From Harmonia axyridis (Eukaryota; Arthropoda; Insecta; Coleoptera; Coccinellidae), in the NCBI RefSeq assembly GCF_914767665.1, contig NC_059503.1, positions 31,124,001 through 31,188,000 on the forward strand: a DNA stretch of 64,000 bases, written 5' to 3'. Each line of letters opens with the position of its first letter. Position 1 is the first letter of the stretch. Below, piece by piece: positions 22,195 through 37,100 of this stretch. Position numbers and translations under genes: made by a program. The notes beneath the pieces are model-generated. The model made no database searches and was not told the origin of the DNA. It saw only the letters and a list, made by a program, of their open reading frames with translations.

Positions 22195-25100
22195 GTTTGT
22201 GAGAAGATTTTCATTGAATTTTTGTACTTTGCTTTCCTAGTACAATTTAATTCTTTTTAATGATATAAATGCTTTTAAATGTAGCACTAATTTTGGTTAG
22301 TTTTCTGTTTCAATTCAATTATGCAGTAATTATGAATTCTTGATTGAATTTGAATTAATTGTTTATTGGAATAAAACGATATATTGACTCATCAGAATAT
22401 TCCAAACTTTAAAGAATTTATTACAACGCAACACATATTATATAGAAAAATGGGTAGAAAACTTGAAACTGAATTGAAAGCAAGTCAAGTAAGAATTCGG
22501 AAGCATCAGAAGACATCAAAAGGATCACAACAAATGCAATTTTCCATAAATTGCAATTTTCCATAAATGCAATTCTCCATAAATTGCATATGCTGGAATA
22601 GTTGAAAATGAATAAGGCCATCAATTCTCTGCCAATATATTCATCAGACATTCAAATATCATGGAGATATATGCAAGGTGCATACACTTGCCGATTCAAA
22701 ATTTACTGATTCTCTATGGTATCTAGAAAATCGATTAAGGAATAGCCCAATTGAAAGTCTGTAGCTTATGGCCTTTCTTAATAAGCAATTAATATTCATC
22801 CACTCCCCACTCCTCGATCTGTTAGCTGCTGATTAAGCTGAAATATGAAATATTTTGGTTCGTAGAGTGGTACTGAGGTTAAAATAATTTTACTCACTCT
22901 TAATCATGTAATCTTTGTTATCCTTTAACGTCGTTTCGACAAAATTTTTTCATCATAATAAACTGGAACTATTATTGATATTTCTAAAATTGAATGAATG
23001 TTTGTGATTGCACTTAGTTGAGTTAGTTTGAATTGTACAGGATCAGAATGAACTGTGATGATTATTGCTGTTATTTTGGTCATTTAAAGGTGTCTCCGGA
23101 GTCTTTCCAAACTCCAGAAATGTCCATGAGTTCAGGGACAACTTGATAAACAAAATTGATATGGTAGATGGTGATTTCCGGAGATGGCAGCCAATTCATT
23201 CTGAAATTCCCCAGAGGATAGGAAAGATTTATGACATTGAAAAGTTTGACGCTGGGTTTTTCGGTGAGTACTTCAATTTTCAGATGAATTTCCAGGAATA
23301 TAACGAACTGTGCTTTTTTTGAAGGTATTCATCATAGGCAAGCTGACTCTATGGACCCAATGGCGAGAATTTTCCTTGAGAAAGCTATTGAAGCCATTTT
23401 CGACGCTGGCTTCCACCCTTCTGAGCTCGAAGGCACCAATACAGGTGTTTTTGTCGGAACGTGCTTTGCCGAAAGCGAGAAAGATTGGTTTTTCTTGAAT
23501 TTGGATCCTCAGCAATACGCCATCACCGGGTCAGTTGAATTTAATTTTATAGTAATTAAATTTCACATCAGCAACGCATTTTGATGAATTCAAGGAGATA
23601 TCTTGAATATTCTCTTTGAGGTCAACACGAGATCTATTTTGAAAACATAATTCTAAGTCATCTAGGTGTGAATATCCCTTATATAAGATTTTTTTCATTC
23701 GAAGTTTTTCTCATTCAGTTTCTATACCTCTCATTTTTAGTTGCTTGAGATCGATTATACCGAATAGACTGAGCTATTACTTGAAATTGAAGGGTGTTTC
23801 CTGTGTAACAGATACAGCCTGTAGTAGCTCTATGTATGCCCTTGAAAATGCATATAAAGCCATTAGAACAGGACAATGTGATATGGCTATTGTAGGTGGA
23901 ACGAACTTAACCCTTCATCCATTCGTATCGCTACAATTCGCCAGGTAATTTATTGATGTTCAATATACAACGAAGAATTAAACCATGCTGAATTTTTCCT
24001 AGATTGGGTGTACTGAGTAAAGATGGTTGCTGCAAGTCTTTCGATGCTTCTGCAAACGGTTATGCTAGATCGGAAGCTATTACTTGCGTATTCTTGCAGA
24101 AAGCTAAGGACTCCAGGAGAATATACGCTTCGGTAATTTAGTTTCTGCTGAATTCCTATAACTTCATCATTTTTTGCTTGATTTCAGGTTGTTCACGCAA
24201 AAACTAATTGCGACGGTTACAAGGCACAAGGTATTACTTATCCTTCTGGGGATATACAAAAGAGGCTTCTTCAGGAGTTTTATGAAGAGTGTCGTGTCGA
24301 TCCAACATCTCTCAGTTTTCTTGAGGCGCATGGTACAGGTGAGTAATTGATTTTCATAGATAAAAAGGAGAATGAAATGATATGATGATGTTTTCGATTC
24401 AGGTACGAGAGTGGGTGATCCCGAAGAATGTTCGGCTATCGATGAGATCTTCTGTACCGGACGAAAAGATCCTCTTCTGATTGGATCTGTCAAATCTAAT
24501 ATAGGACATTCCGAACCTGCTTCTGGCATCTGTTCTATCACAAAAGTAATTATTATTAACATACAGTAAATACAGTCCCGGGATTCGATCCAAAGTTTTT
24601 TCAAAAAGGTTAACGAATTAGATTAATGTACACAGTGCCTATAATTCGTAGTGAAACGTATACAGGGTGGCCACTTTTTCAATGGGATTGTATTGGTAAC
24701 TTTTAAACCATAAGAGTTAGAAGGTCGGTCAAATGGAGAAAAAGTTGCATTCATAGGAGCATTGTCAAGCAGTTCAAACAAATCGAGATTATCAGGGCCG
24801 GTTATTGAGATATCATAGAAAAAGTAAATTCTGCCATTTTGATTTTTCTTTTTTTCCCACTTTATTTCAAATATTATCAAAAAATGTTTCAGGAATTCTT
24901 TATTCGACAGTAAATTATCCTTAATTTGACGTAATCAGATTTCGTATCCAACGTTTCGTACTCCCTGGGCCACCCTCAACCTCATTATTTTCAATACGGA
25001 CCTGCATATTTTATGACACTTTTCGAAATAACTTTTAACGCTGAATTCAACGATATATCATACGATGTCATTTAAAGTTGATTTTCAGGTGATCTTGACC

Positions 25101-28100
25101 CTTATCCAAATTTCTTTGGGTTGGATCTGTATCACATTTAGGTACTTTTAGTTTAATTAACAACATGCAATACATTTCGATAAGAAAATCAACTAACTCA
25201 TCTTGAACTGAATGGAATATATTAGAATCAAAGCAAGAAACAAGTAAAAATTATTTACATATTTCAGTTCATACTAATTAAACGGAACAATCATTTAATC
25301 AAAGAAAATCAAATAATTATTCGGAAGTAAATGAAAATTAATGAAGTAATTGTTCGAAGTGCCCATCATTTTGTAAAATGCACTTTAAGGTTCTGGAACC
25401 CATACTTCTTAGACATTTGCTTATTTCATCACCTTGAATACATTCTCAATCTTCTCGCGAAGAATCTCGGATTCGTAGTATCATAAATTTTATTTTTGAG
25501 ATATCATTAATTTTCATTTAGGTAGTTACTTTCGGATAATCATTTGATTTTCTTTGATTAAATGATAGTTCCGTTTAATTAGTATGAACTGAAATATACC
25601 TTTATAATTGTATATATATGTATTTCCGAATAAATATTATTATTATTATTATGTAAATAATTTTTACTTGTTTCTTGCTTTGATTCTAATATGTTACGTC
25701 AAATTGAGGATAATTTACTGTCGAATAAAAAATTCCTGAAACATTTTTTGATTATATTTGAAATAAAGTGGGAAAAAAAGAAAAATCAAAATGACAGAAT
25801 TTACTTTTTCTATATCTCAATAACCTGCCCTGATAATCTCGATTTGTTCGAACTGCTTGACAATGCTCCTATGAATGCAACTTTTTCTCCATTTGACCGA
25901 CCTTCTAACTCTTATGGTTTAAAAGTTACCAATACAATCCCATTGAAAAAGTGGCCACCCTGTATGTATTTCGTCATGGTAACATGTGAAATATAATGGT
26001 AGGGACTTCTTGATTAATGGTGACTAAGAGGTCTAAATATTTTTCTGGCTATTTTGTAGATGAAATGGCTATTCTTAATTAAACGGTAAGGTTTTTTATT
26101 TTTTTAGGGTTATTTATCGTTATGAGTTACCTACATGACTAAGCGAAAAACGTATCCGCTCAGTTGTTTTGCTAATAGAATGTTGTATTTTTATCATTCG
26201 CTTAATATTTCGCTATTTTCATTGGAATATTGAAGGCAAAATAATATAAGAACAAAATCAGTATTCTTGAATGGCGCATATTCCAGGAAGTTTGTCTGTT
26301 TTTAATCGCGATTCAGGCAGGGACCGTATTCTCGACAAGTGATATCTCGAAACGTATACGTTCTTTCAGTGCTCCGAACACTGAATGAACGTATACGTTT
26401 TGAAAGATCACTTGTCGAGAATACGGTCCCAGTATCGAGCTACAATGTTGATATGGGTAACACTACTTCTTTTTGTTTCTTTATTATTGGCAACAACTTG
26501 GAGGTCTTGCAGTGTATATCATGAGACGGCATCTTGGACATTTCCAGCAAAGCTTTACTAGGGTACTTCGTATTCAGTTGATGCCTCGCCTATCCTAGAA
26601 ACCATAAAATAATTGCGATGTGAGAGTAGGTTCCCAACATTTTTGCTCCTCTTTAACATGTACAGTGCATCCCATTTTGGGTGAGACAGCCAGGTTTCTT
26701 GCTTGTTATTTAAGATAGAGCCTTGCGGTTTTCACGTTCCTAACCTACTTTTTCGTGAAACTCAAGTTGGCCTAATCAGATTTTGCATAACTGTTTCCGT
26801 TCAAAAGATACAGGGTGATTTTGGAAATTGATACTTTTCGGACCCCTCCCTTATCTCCGAAGTTATTAGAAATAATGCTGATAAAAAACTACGTCTCAAT
26901 CAGAATTCTGCGTAGAATCCAGTGGCGTACTCAAATTTTTTTTTCGGGGTATGGTTTTGAAGATTCAACACAAACCTATATTTTTTTTAATGGAACACCC
27001 TTATATGATTACTTCGTTGAATTCGTTATTTTTTTCCCTTCAAAATGATGTATGATACTATGTAGATAGGATGTTCAGAAATGTTAAAAAAACACTAAAA
27101 CATCAAATAATGATGATTTTTTTTGTTAAGCAGCTTTGACCAGATTGTTCTGATCAGTTCTTTTTATTACGGGTATAAATGTGTACAAAAAGCAATACTT
27201 ACATTTGAAATTAACCGTTACATTCCGGTGCCTGGTCCTTTATGGGGAGATAGCAGATTTGTGCAAAAAACCCATGTCAATACACTGATAAGGCAGAAAT
27301 TGTGAATGAATATCTGGATGGAAACTCAGAAACAGGAATAATCGATAACATGGAACCCAAAGCGAGCTAAGTATTGAAGTCAATTCTTGAAAATTTGTTC
27401 AAAAACGTTTTGCTGATTTAATTATTATATTGCTCACCGTGGAAGTAATAATTTTTGAGCAATAGAATTGAATATCAGTTACATTGATCCGAGCATTGCT
27501 TCATTCTCGGTTTGAGATGCTTTTGGGCATTGTATTCCTAAACCGAAGGTAAAATGTACCTGAACTTAAGGTAAGGAGTTGGCTCGCCAAACTTCATATT
27601 TCATAGATAGAGCCTTACTTCAATCGAGATAAGAAATTATGTATTGACATTTCAGTGTATCATAGGCTTCGAAGAAGGATACATCCCTCCGAATATCTAC
27701 TACTCCAAGCCGAGAGAGGGCGTTACTGCATTGGAAGAAGGACGAATTAAGGTGGTTTCTGAAAAAATGCCGTTCCAGGATGATAGAGGGCTTATAGGTA
27801 AGATCGAACCCAACATTCGGGATACTTTTCAAGCAACTAAAATTTTCTGGAACTCCAGGTGTCAACAGTTTTGGTTTTGGAGGAGCTAACGGTCACGTTC
27901 TCCTCAAGTGGAATAAAAAATTCAAAATCAATGGAGGCCAGCCTGAAGATAATATTCCACGTCTTGTTTGTGTCAGCGGTAGAACACCGGAAGCTATAAC
28001 TTCACTCACTGAAGATGTAAATTCAAGAAGTCTTGACGCTGAACATGTCCAACTACTTCAAGAAATTTTCAAGTGAGTTAACAATAAACCTTCATGTAAG

Positions 28101-31100
28101 TTTTGAACTATTCCTTAATTTTCAGACGGAATGTTGAAGGCCATATGTATCGTGGCTACACTATAGCTTCGAAAGAAGGAGAAATCAAAACTTCAGTCAG
28201 AAATTTCGAAGGTACAAAGCCACCTTTAGTACTTGCTTTCGGAAGTTTTGACGATTCATGGCAATCTCTCGCTCAGTCCTTGTTTTGCATACCTGTTTTC
28301 GCTGCTACGATTGAAAGGTTGATAACATATTTCTACAACTATCAAGCGTTCACCTGTTCCCTTCTTTCATTTCAGAATTCGTGATGTTCTGAACAACAAT
28401 AATACTGGAATTAATATCACTGAAATTATAGAGGATAAAGCAACTGAAATAGATTCTGTAGTAAAGAATATTCTGGGAAATGTAACTGTGCATATTGGAA
28501 TTGTGGAAATTCTAAAAGATTTAGAAGTGGTTCCAGATATCATCATTGGATATGCTATTGGGGAACTTGGATGTGCCTACTGTGATGGAAGTTTGTCTCT
28601 CGAACAGACTATATTGACAGCATTCGAAATTGCAAATCACGTGAAGACTATAAATGAACCGTCTTCAATTTACCTTGTTAAACTTGGAGAAGCACAGGTT
28701 AAGCTGAAATTATCATTAGAATATTAATCGTTTCTACTTTTTCACTTCATTCAGATTTCCTTAAAATGATTTTTATTTGAAGGTAAGAAAACTGCTTCCA
28801 CCTAGTATCGAGATCATATGGAAAAATAATGAAAGGAGTGTGACAATCTCCGGAGGGCATAATATTACTAGAAAGTTTGTAGAGTCCCTTAGAAATATAG
28901 GAGTCGTTGTGATACCCGTTAGTTCTGGACATGTTACTTGGCTCACGAGAAGTATTTCAAAAATTGGTTAGCAAAATGTGTTTATTTTGGTTTCTTTATT
29001 CATCAGCTCACTTTTTTTAGAATCAACTGTGCTACCACGAGTTAAAGAGATAATTCCGAAACCAAAACAGAGAAGTAGTAAATGGCTATCAGCCTCAACA
29101 GAGAAAGTGGCATCTCATGAATATTTTGTCAGAGCTTTACATTCCCAAATATGTTTTCAAGATCTTTCTACCCAATTTGAAGAAAAACACGTCATTCTTG
29201 AATTGGGCAATGGTGCATTTGCTGAATTATTGAAGAACACAATTGACTTCTCTGTAAATATTGTTAAATTTGATGTCAAGCCTGGAGATAGTGTGAATAC
29301 TCTCTTAGAAGTTCTCGGAAGGTGAGAAAACCTGATTAAACAGTTTACGTTTTTATCTGTTAATACGGGACCTGAGAAATCACTCAAACATTCATATTCT
29401 TAGTTTATACGAATGTGGCTTCAATCCTCAAATCCAAAAGATGTATCCAAGAATTCAATATCCAGTAAGCAGGGGAACACCAATGATTTCTCCAAAAATT
29501 AAGTGGGATCACTCCAAAGACTGGTATGTCATGTTCTACAGAGAAAGTGATTCACTGAAGAGTGGTGAAAGAGCGCTTGGTGTGACTCTGAAGCAAGATG
29601 ATTACATGTACTTAGCAGGACATGTAATTGATGGTATTTAGTTTTTATATTTATTTATTATTATTTGTATTATCATTGGAATTCACTTTAATTCATTGTA
29701 TTTCATAATAGGACGTAACCTACTTCCGGCTACCGGATATTTGCAGGCTGTTTGGGGCACACTTGCTCTAATGCTAAATATGTTGGAACAAGAATTGATT
29801 GTCGTATTCGAAAACTGCCGTTTCAACAGAGCCACTACGGTCAGCAAAGAAATTACTGAATACAATGTCATGATCCAAAGAAGCAGTGGCAATTTTGAGG
29901 TGAATTTTATCCCCTGAAATGTTTTCGTTTTAATGTTTCTAAGCTTTTTTAGGTCATAGAAAGTGGTGTGGATGTAGTGAGCGGAAGAGTGTATTCAATA
30001 CCAGATGAAAAATTGGAGCAAGTATGTCTTCCACAGCCTTCTGAAACTATTGGAATGAATGAATTATCTTTGAAAACTAGAGATATTTACAAAGAGTTAC
30101 GTCTTAGAGGTTATAACTACAAGTAAGTAGCTGCTTCGATTTATAATTCATTTGCATATTCATTGAAAAATTCATATTTACTGGTTTGATATTGATTCGG
30201 AATGAATCAATAGATTCAGAGATGATTTTGTCAATAATTCAATAATTTTCCTGTGTATTACACTTTCACACTATTTTTTTGAGGTACATTCCACTTGACC
30301 AATAAAAAATTGGGTTCTAATTTGAGAAAAAAATAGTTTTGAGGTTTTTGTCATGGCTGAATTTGACAATCGAAACGCCCTATATGTTCAATTGAATTTT
30401 TAGTTAATGGAGGAGAAGCATGGATTTGTCTTCTGATAGAAGATAGAAAAATAGAAATATTCATGCATAATGCTAAAATTTATTAACATTGGAATGAAGC
30501 TCTATTCGGAAAAATTTGAAGAGTTTTCAAACAAATTTTCTGAGAGAAATATATGATTCACGTAGAATTCAATTCAACTTTTTTCCTAGAACTCATCCCT
30601 TCCAACAAAGCTTTTTCATAAATTTCAATTGTTTACCTCGAATCTTTCTTTTAAATATTCTAAGCAACGTTCTTCTTGAATCACCCTATTTATAGAATTA
30701 CAATTCCAATTTTTGTGCAAAATGTTGTGTTAATAGAAGAACAAGCGAAGTGGAATATAAAAAAAAAAAATTAGGAAAGCAATGACGTGAAACCAGGAGT
30801 TTTTTACTCTTGACTTATCGTCAATGCTTCTCTAATTTTGCAAAACTTTGTATCATTGGACGATACAGCTTTACTATCTAGTTCAGAATATTCTCACTGC
30901 CTTGGAGCGAAAGAACGATATTGTTCATCTTTAAAAAATTTTTCTAGGAAAACTAGACGTGTGCCAAATAAAATAAAGACGCTTCAGTAATGTAAACTTA
31001 TGGTAGAATCTGAAGCAGAGAGCGAATTCTTGAAAACGGAATGAACTTATCATAATTCCCACCCTGTATTTTTTAAGAAGTGTTGGAATTATCGAAAGTA

Positions 31101-34100
31101 GACAATCATATTGTTCTATACTGAAAATTTTATCAATATTGATCGAGCCATACCAAAGTTATGAATAAAAGAAAAATCGGTCAAATCGGACAAATCACCC
31201 TGTAGACTGTCAATAAAGGCCTTCAACCATGAACCAAACATTTATTCAAAACTGCCTTGACTAGTGTAAACTTCTCCTAAAATCTGACGGTCTCCTCCGG
31301 AATCATCCTGTATAGGGGTGTATTATAATTTTCTTCGGAGATTCAAATGAATATTTTTATTATCAGAGGTGCCTTCAAAGGTCTGCAGGAGTGTAACCAT
31401 GAAGCTACAATTGCTTGGGTGAAGTGGGACGGCAATTGGGTATCTTTCATGGACAACATGCTCCAAATAAAAATTCTCCAATTGGATACGAGACTATTAT
31501 ATGTTCCTACTAGCATAAGGAAGATGACAATCGATGCCAAAAAACATCTTCGATATGTGGAATCTTTCGGTGAAGATCCTGTTCTTCCGGTTTATGTCTA
31601 TAAAGATGCAGATATTATAAGGTAATGTTGCCGGAATTATTAAAATTATATCTGTGAAGAACAATGTTTCTCAACAGCCATTGTACTTTCAAGGTGTGGA
31701 GGTGTTGAAATAATAGGAGTTATGGCAAGTTCGATACCTAGGAGGAAACAATTTGGTCAGCCTGTACTGGAAAAATATGAGTTTGTGCCCAATGAGATGA
31801 AGCTTTCAATCGAACAATCCTTGCGAGTCAATATGCAAATAAGTTTAGAAAATCTTTATGCCATCAACGTAAGTTAACTGGTCCTAACCAACATTGTTAA
31901 GCATTGAATTGAATAATTTTTTAATGATAGATCAAAATAGTTGAAGTGATAGATGAAGTAACAACAGAAGATAGCGAACCTTTAGGACCTACTATTCATC
32001 AGGCTTTCAGTGACCAACCACTTATTCGACCAAATATTGTTATATTGAGTAAAAAAAAATTTGATCTGCAAAACATTACAGTAGAAGAAAAACAATTAGT
32101 TTCAGAAACCGACTGTCATTTAATTGTAGCCACAAAAATTCTTCGGAGACCATTGGTATGACTTATGATAAATATCGGAAATATCAAGATTTCAGTATTG
32201 AATTTTTTAGGTACTTCAACAAGCTTTTGGAGCTTTGAAAGATAAAGGGTTCATTTTATCACGAGAGGAATCAGATTTTGATATTTCTAAGTTACCAAAA
32301 GAAGACCTTGCACTTTTTGATGTGCTCACAGTTCATGATGTTGGCTCGGAAAAGTTTGTCTACTTCAGAAAATCAATAAAACCACGAGAACACAAATCTA
32401 TAAACGTTTCTCAACGGGATGAGGAATTTAGTTGGTTAACAATACTGCAGAGTTCTATGAAGAGTGACAGTGAAGTTATTCTATATGCACAAAACGAAGA
32501 TTTGAGTGGCATTCTTGGTCTCTTCAATTGCATTCGAAGAGAGCCTGGAGGTAAATGTAAGGTTTAAAAAGACTGTTTCTGTATGTATATGATATTTCAG
32601 GAATGAACGTGAGATGTTTCCTTATATTTGACGCTAATGCCCCACCCTTCGATCCAAAACATACTTTTTACTCCAAGCAGATGGCGAGAAATATGTCTGT
32701 CAATATCTATAAGAATGGACAATGGGGAACTTACAGACACTTGCTTTTGCATCAAATCGAAACATTAGAAACTGAACATTGCTTTGTGAATCCTTTGAGA
32801 AGAGGCGATTTGTCTAGTTTGAAATGGATTGAAGGTAATCTTAACTCGAAAACTATTCTACCTCCAGAGAAGAAACTAGTACAGGTTAGTGAAAATAATG
32901 AGATTTCTACTGAGTGGACAAAATCTACTCGAATTTTTTAGGTGTACTTTGCTTCATTAAACTTCAGAGATGTTATGACAGCCTCGGGTCGTATCAATGC
33001 CGATGTTATTACCATGGATAGGATTGAACAAGAATGTGTTCAAGGTTTCGAATTTTCAGGAAGGACTACCAGGTCAGTTTCTTTTCGGTTGGAAAACACT
33101 TTAGAATTGAAACTTCTTACTTGATACTGTTTCGAATGAATATTGAAAAATTATGAAGAATTATTGAAGAATGTCCAGTATCGGAAAAATATTTTTTTCT
33201 AATTATTGAAACATTTTTAGTGGTCGGAGAGTTATGGGAATGGTTACGCATGGAGCTATGTCAACACTTATTGCAGCTGATAACTATCTTCTCTGGAATA
33301 TTCCAGAAAGTTGGTCTATGGAACAAGCCGCTACAGTTCCTGTAGTTTATGGAACAGTTATTTATGCTCTTGTTTTGGTGATTGAACTATTCAAAGAAAT
33401 AATACTTTTCAAATACTAAGATTACAATTTTGCAGCGTGGTAAAATCAAGAGAGGGGATTCTATTCTTATCCATTCAGGTACAGGAGGTGTTGGACAAGC
33501 TGCTATACGCATAGCTTTATCATATGACTGTAAAGTATATACTACAGTTGGAACACAGGAGAAGAGAGATTTCTTGAAAAAATTATTTCCTCAACTCACA
33601 GGTATCTTAAATCCATTATTATCATAGAGATTTGTATTCATTTGCTCATTCATCAGATCGTCATATCGGTAGCTCCAGAGACTTGACTTTTGAACGAATG
33701 GTCAAGCAAGGAACAGGAGGTCGTGGCGTCGATTTGGTATTGAACTCTTTGGCTGAAGAGAAGCTCCAAGCGTCCGTAAGATGTCTAGCGAAAGGTGGCA
33801 GATTCCTGGAAATTGGTAAATTTGATCTTGCAAATAATAATAGTTTGTCGATGTTGATGCTCTCCAAGGGTTGTTCGTTCCATGGAATCATGTTGGATCA
33901 ATTATTTGTTGCACATCCGTCGGTAAAGACAAAAGTTGGTCGAATTATGGAAGATGGTAAGTCATTCCTAAGTTCAAAGTCTTCAGTATAAATTCGATTT
34001 TGTTTTGCTAGGAATCAAAAATGGATCTATAAAACCATTAACAACAAACATCTTCAAAATGGATGAAATAGAAAAAGCATTTCGTTTCATGGCTTCTGGA

Positions 34101-37100
34101 AGGCATATGGGAAAAGTTATTATTTCAATACGAAAAGAAGAACCTGAAAAGAATGCGATACCACCTGTCGTTCTCAGTCAGGCTTATCCAAGGTGAACAA
34201 TTTATTTCAATATTGAGATTATCATAGGAATTCTTTGATTCTTCTCGCAGGTTTTCTTGTTGCAACGAAAAATCTCACATTATAATAGGCGGTCTTGGAG
34301 GATTTGGTTTGGAGTTAGCAGATTGGCTTATAATGAGAGGAGCTAGAAAATTAGTTTTAACTTCCAGAAATGGCATAAAGACTGGGTATCAATCCTACAG
34401 GATTAGGTAAGTTTGAAATATTTCATTAAGATCAACCCTCAAATTTCAACTCATTATACAGAATTTGGAAGTCTTATGGTGCTGTGATAAAATTATCAAC
34501 TGCTGATGTCACCAACAGAGAAGGTTGCGATCAGCTGATCTCGGAAGCTGAAGAACTGGGACCAGTTGAGAGTATTTTCAATTTGGCTGTTGTGCTTAAA
34601 GACTCTTTGATAGAAAACCAGAGTCTGGAAACCTTTAGGATCTCTTTGGGACCAAAAGCTATAGCAACCCAATATCTCGATGCAATAACGAGAGACAGAT
34701 GTCGGAATTTAAGGTAAAAAGAGCTTTAATGAATATTCTGCATAGACAGGACTAATATCGAATGATCCGATTATTTTTTCACAAGATTATAGTTTTAACT
34801 CTTTTGTTATGATTTTTTGTAGGCATTTTTCACAGATATTTTAAAAATATATAAATTCAATATTTTTCTGCAGAGATTTTGTCATCTTCTCATCTGTATC
34901 TTGTGGAAGAGGAAACGCAGGTCAAACTAACTATGGAATGGCCAACTCTATCATGGAAAGGATTTGTGAAAGGAGAAGACTGAATGGTTATCCAGCTCTC
35001 GCTATTCAATGGGGAGCAATTGGAGATGTAAGTTGATGTACAGGGTGGGCAAATAAGCGAGGTAAGCGGCTATATCTCAGGATCCACTCATCGTAGAGAC
35101 TTGCGGTAAAAAATTTCACCACTAAAGTGAACAAGGGAACACACTGGAAATTGTTTTGAAGTTCATACCTCTACCGCAAGGGGGCGTAATAGCTACCGTC
35201 GAGTAGAAAAATGAATTTTACTCGAAATGTTTCATATGAAGTTGAAGAAAAAATATCATCACATTGAAGTGCCTGTAACTACAGTTTGGCTCAACATTTT
35301 TGAGTTAACATGCTATAGTTGAACAATATTTTTATAGTTCGATTTTGGAACACTTGTATTGTCATTTGATGCTACATAAAAACAGTGCACTTATAAATAT
35401 CTTCTTCTTCTTCTTTCAATAGGACCAGAATCCTCTACATTTGGCCCTCGTCTGGGATCCTTCTGAGATACCGAACTCCTGCTCTCGTACCACCTTTTTG
35501 GTGGTCTGTGTGTGTTTGGTCTCTCAGTTTTAGCCTACTCCGAACATCTGTCTTCTGGCATTCTTTTACGTAATCTATCCATAATTTTTTTCGTGTCCTT
35601 ACCCATCTCACCACATCCTGTACGCCCAATTCTCTTCTTATGTCATTACTCCTTATTCGGCCCCTGAGTGTGACTCCCTTGAAGATTCGCAATATTTTCA
35701 TCTCTGTGGTTCTCATAACTCTGTTTGTTATGTCTCGTCTCTGGTTTCTGATGCATATGTGAGAATAGATCTCACACCCTTTTTGAAGATTCTGGTCTTG
35801 CTCTGTGATCTCATCGCTTTGTTCCTCCACACTATATCTCTCAAATAGCTGCTGACTCGAGATGCACTCATCGTTTGTGTTCGTGTCTCCTCTGTCAGTT
35901 TTCTTCCACTCGATATATTCACTTCCAGGCAATTGAATATTGATACCTGCTGTATTATTCCGCTATCGAATGTCAATTTGCATCTTATAGGATTTTTAGA
36001 GATGACCATTAATTGTGTCTAATTGATTGAGATGCTCATATTGAATTTTTCTGCATAAGTTTTCATCTTATATGTATAGTAGACGTAAGTATGCGTAAAA
36101 TAATACCTTTAGGGAGCGGTGACCCATTCTGTATCCAGTGTATTCGATATCCTCGATAATTTGGTTATGAAGTTGAATAGGATTGGGCTAAGACTGTCTC
36201 CCTTTCGAATACCAGCATTGATTCGAACCTCTTCAGAGAGTCTTTTCTCATTTTTAATTCTTGTTCTGGTTCTGCTATAAAGTTCTTTGATGATTCTTTG
36301 GTACTTATAGTCTATATTGTTTTTTCAAGCCACCTAATTACGACGTATAATTAAGTTGTATCCTATCAAATGCTTTGGTGAAGTCAACAAAACGGACAAA
36401 CATGAACTCTATCGACTTTTCTACCAGCTGACGAACTATGAATATTGCGTCCACCGTTAATCCTTGTTTTTCTTCGGATGTTGGTACCTTATTCCTTTTT
36501 TTATTTGCTATGATCTTAGTAAAAAGTTTAATTACAAAACAGAAAAAAGTTATATTTCTGAAATTATATCTCTTTTTTTCCCAGAATTAATGATTTGAAA
36601 TGAACCTCTCCAGATTCAATCTTCTTATATTATGATTTAAGTCAACTATTGAAAGATTTGAGTTTCTCAATTTACGGGATAAGGAAAACAATTAATATTC
36701 ATGTAAAATGTGTTTGCTTCCACAGGTTGGTTTAGTCGCAGAAATGATGGAGGACCAGACCGAAATTGAAATTGGTGGTACTCTACAACAGAGAATAACT
36801 AATTGTCTCCAAGTAATGGACACATTCTTGAGACAAAAAGAAGCTGCGGTAGTCTCTAGTATCGTTGTAGCTGAGAAGAGAAGTGGTAGTGGATCAGCAG
36901 ACAATATTGTAGATGCAGTTGCGAATATTTTAGGTATTTTAAAACTTATAGAAAATTCATTGACTGCAATAACATTTTGTAGGAATTAAGAAGCAGAGTG
37001 TATCACCACATACGAATTTGGCAGAACTGGGTATGGATTCTATGACAGCGATTGAAATAAAACAAAGCTTAGAAAGAGAGTTCGAAGTTTTTCTAACGGC

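Noticed and set aside
22534..22590. Possible CRISPR-like array
   Set aside because: Only three adjacent short units without unique spacers, in a eukaryotic intron; an ordinary tandem repeat.
24623..25996. Matching open frames on opposite strands that look like a duplicated gene
   Set aside because: They are the two inverted arms of the same TIR element read from each end.
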